NCBI GenBank assembly: GCA_025997155.1
Contig: BNUF01000132.1
Coordinates: 1 to 6,763, forward strand
DNA: 6,763 bases
Direction: 5' to 3'
DNA from: Clostridia bacterium
GTDB taxonomy: Bacteria; Bacillota; Clostridia; Lachnospirales; WQUN01
How positions within the stretch are numbered: the first letter of the stretch is position 1; every line of letters starts with the position of its first letter. Made by a program: the position numbers and the translations under genes. Below the pieces are notes generated by a model, which saw only the letters and a list, made by a program, of their open reading frames with translations, was not told where the DNA came from and did no database searches. This document shows, piece by piece, positions 5,897 through 6,763 of the stretch.

Positions 5897-6249
5897 CTAC
5901 GTCTTGAGGTAAGCAAGCCGTTTATACTCCAAATAGTCTGCTCTCAAATCCTCTTCTTGTTGGCAGGAATCCTGCCTTTCCCAACAATATCCTTTTCTTT
6001 CTCGCTGAGGGCGTTCTGGCAAAGGCGTTCCATTCTCAATTGCGTCGAAAAACCGTTCCTCTTTCAACAGCATCCATATGTGCTGGCGTTCAGTCGCTCG
6101 GCGGGAATCCCGTTTCGCCTCGGCGCGGGTATACCCCAAACGTCCTTTCCCTCAATTATACATGCTATGTCGTTAAAAATCAACGTCTTTCCAAAACCAT
6201 ATGTAAACACCTTACGCCAAGGCGGTTCTTGACGCAAGGTATATCTGAT
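5897..6249 (-). pseudogene. Broken gene of unknown function, one-base frameshift at a G-run
   Basis: Two frames abut here. The upstream one is open from 6249 and reads TLRQEPPWRKVFTYGFGKTL and onward to IIEGKDVW. The downstream one (nominal TTG at 6139) gives an 80-residue charged piece with TRAEAKRDSRRATERQHIW, FFDAIENGTPLPERP and a C-terminal YLEYKRLAYLKT. Adding one G to the four-G run at 6137-6134 joins them as KDVWGYTRAEAKR, which reads as continuous protein. There is no sensible ribosome binding site for the nominal TTG. Whether the upstream frame belonged to the neighbouring 6212-6639 gene is unclear because the two overlap in different frames (6212-6249). The family is not recognised; possibly a phage structural or assembly gene, but nothing specific supports that. 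Confidence 0.5.
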
Positions 6250-6639
6250 TCAGCACCAGCTTGGACAGCACAGACACATGCACGTAAGCTTTATACATAA
6301 TCAACAGCAACAACATCTTCAGCAAGCGGTAAGGTAAGCCCACCTTAAACTCCACATGCTCGTCCGCAATATATGTCAGCAGGGCGATAAACTTCTTGTG
6401 CTCCGCCGTACTCATCAAACGCAAGTATTCGCCCTTCGTGAGTCTAAAGGCGAACTGTGCAACCTCCGCGGCGTTGGGGAAATTGTCAAACACCAAAATA
6501 GTCATATCGTAATAATAGACTCGGCTAACAAGGTAACTAAACTCTTTCATCACCTCGTCCGCCTTTGCGTTTATCAGCCCTAACTCCTCGTCAAAATGTT
6601 CTTCCTCAAAGGTGTCGAACAGGGCGAACAGATTCCCTA
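6212..6639 (-). pseudogene. 3' remnant of a gene cut by the IS630-family insertion
   Basis: The open frame extends to TTG 6646, but its first two or three codons fall in the insertion-sequence end and it has no ribosome binding site. The real host sequence probably begins near 6639. About 142 residues remain: an acidic start (DTFEEEHFDEELG), NAAEVAQFAFRLTKGEYLRL at about 58-77, and a leucine-rich helical segment (PYRLLKMLLLLIMYKAYVHV, about 105-124). The missing 5' part should lie beyond the insertion, outside this window. The family is not recognised. The C-terminal dozen residues after LVLNQIYL may be out of frame, because another frame becomes protein-like there. Confidence 0.5.
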
Positions 6640-6658
6640 TAGTCAAGGCTATTTAAAA

Positions 6659-6701
6659 TATTGAATAGATGTGTTAAAATAAAAGTATGGCATATTCAAT
6701 A
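6659..6701. repeat. Inverted repeat spanning the transposase start codon
   Basis: TATTGAATA (6659-6667) is the exact reverse complement of TATTCAATA (6693-6701), with 25 bases between. The ATG at 6687 lies inside the loop. The same bases also form a 13-base direct repeat with one mismatch (6658-6670 and 6692-6704). It could be a transposase-binding site or a hairpin limiting translation; AT-richness makes chance possible. Confidence 0.4.
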
Positions 6702-6763
6702 GATTTAAGGGAAAAAGCGTTGAACGCATTGAAGAATGGTCATTTAAAAAGTGAAGTTAATGA
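6687..6763 (+). CDS. IS630-family transposase, N-terminus (partial at window edge)
   Basis: Twenty-five codons are visible: MAYSIDLREKALNALKNGHL followed by KSEVN. The M-A-Y-S-I-D-L/F-R-x-K/R-x-L opening is a typical start of IS630-family transposases, where it begins the N-terminal helix-turn-helix that binds the terminal repeats; the DDE catalytic domain would follow. There is no clear Shine-Dalgarno sequence before ATG 6687 (AAAATAAAAGT), so translation may be weak, as is common for transposases. The gene runs off the window, so completeness is unknown. Confidence 0.75.
   Translation, partial: MAYSIDLREKALNALKNGHLKSEVN

Larger units (their letters stand above)
6640..6763 (+). mobile_element. 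Left end of an IS630-family insertion sequence (partial)
   Basis: The transposase N-terminus at 6687 and a short AT-rich lead (beginning near TATAGTCAAGGCTATTTAAA) mark the left end of an IS630/Tc1-type element. This group inserts at TA dinucleotides and duplicates them, and TA occurs at 6638-6639 and 6640-6641, at the point where the minus-strand gene loses its coding sense. The right end and the matching terminal repeat are outside the window, so the exact boundary is inferred. Confidence 0.6.

Noticed and set aside
5957..6300. Two plus-strand open frames opposite the broken genes
   Set aside because: Low-complexity, arginine/proline-rich translations with no motif; the minus-strand frames read better as protein.
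6615..6646. Outward promoter from the insertion-sequence end (TTGACT on the minus strand)
   Set aside because: No TATAAT-like hexamer 16-18 bases downstream.
1..6763. CRISPR array, tRNA, rRNA or integron attachment sites
   Set aside because: No regularly spaced direct repeats, no tRNA-like cloverleaf segments and no recurring recombination site between the cassette-like genes were seen by eye.

Overview
The window looks like an accessory region of a Bacillota-type chromosome, perhaps a gut-associated Clostridia or Negativicutes member. The basis is mid-to-low GC, strong GGAGG-like ribosome binding sites, several TTG/GTG starts, and protein types common in that phylum. This placement is an inference from style, not from a marker gene. 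Everything except the right-hand insertion sequence is read on the minus strand, so transcription runs from high to low coordinates.

Right edge (about 6640-6763): the left end and first 25 codons of an IS630-family transposase on the plus strand. It has inserted into a gene whose 3' remnant (about 6212-6639) is left behind. Just downstream, 5897-6249 holds a second broken gene whose two halves join if one G is restored to a G-run at 6134-6137. Neither broken gene is recognised; they may be phage-derived.

Middle (1865-5879): a tightly packed, apparently intact minus-strand block with gaps of 0-57 bases. In order of transcription it encodes two small paralogous proteins (83 and 91 aa), an MNT nucleotidyltransferase and HEPN protein overlapping by 14 bases, a GNAT acetyltransferase, a nitroreductase and a macro-domain protein. 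It ends with a third small paralogue (91 aa) and a retropepsin-like aspartic protease. A Rho-independent terminator at 1769-1797 closes the block. No convincing internal promoter was found, so the block may be read as one operon from outside or from the decayed genes upstream.

Left part (166-1753): a decayed SNF2/DEAH-type helicase. The helicase core is well preserved (Walker A, DEAH, TAT, QxxGRxxR). However, an in-frame TGA lies just before the Walker A motif and at least three small frameshifts break the N-terminal third. Bases 1-165 are AT-rich with no supportable gene.

The most interesting signal is the small-protein family. Three paralogues share a gap-free 28-residue N-terminal block (N7-P8, T12, E15-[IV]-D17, [YF]20-D-G-[KR]-W-V25). 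One of them sits 11 bases upstream of a retropepsin gene that carries an extra C-terminal helix-turn-helix-like tail. The other two lead into the MNT/HEPN pair. Together with the macro domain and acetyltransferase, this suggests a stress or defence cassette built on small-molecule or nucleotide modification, flanked by decaying mobile DNA. That functional reading is inference.
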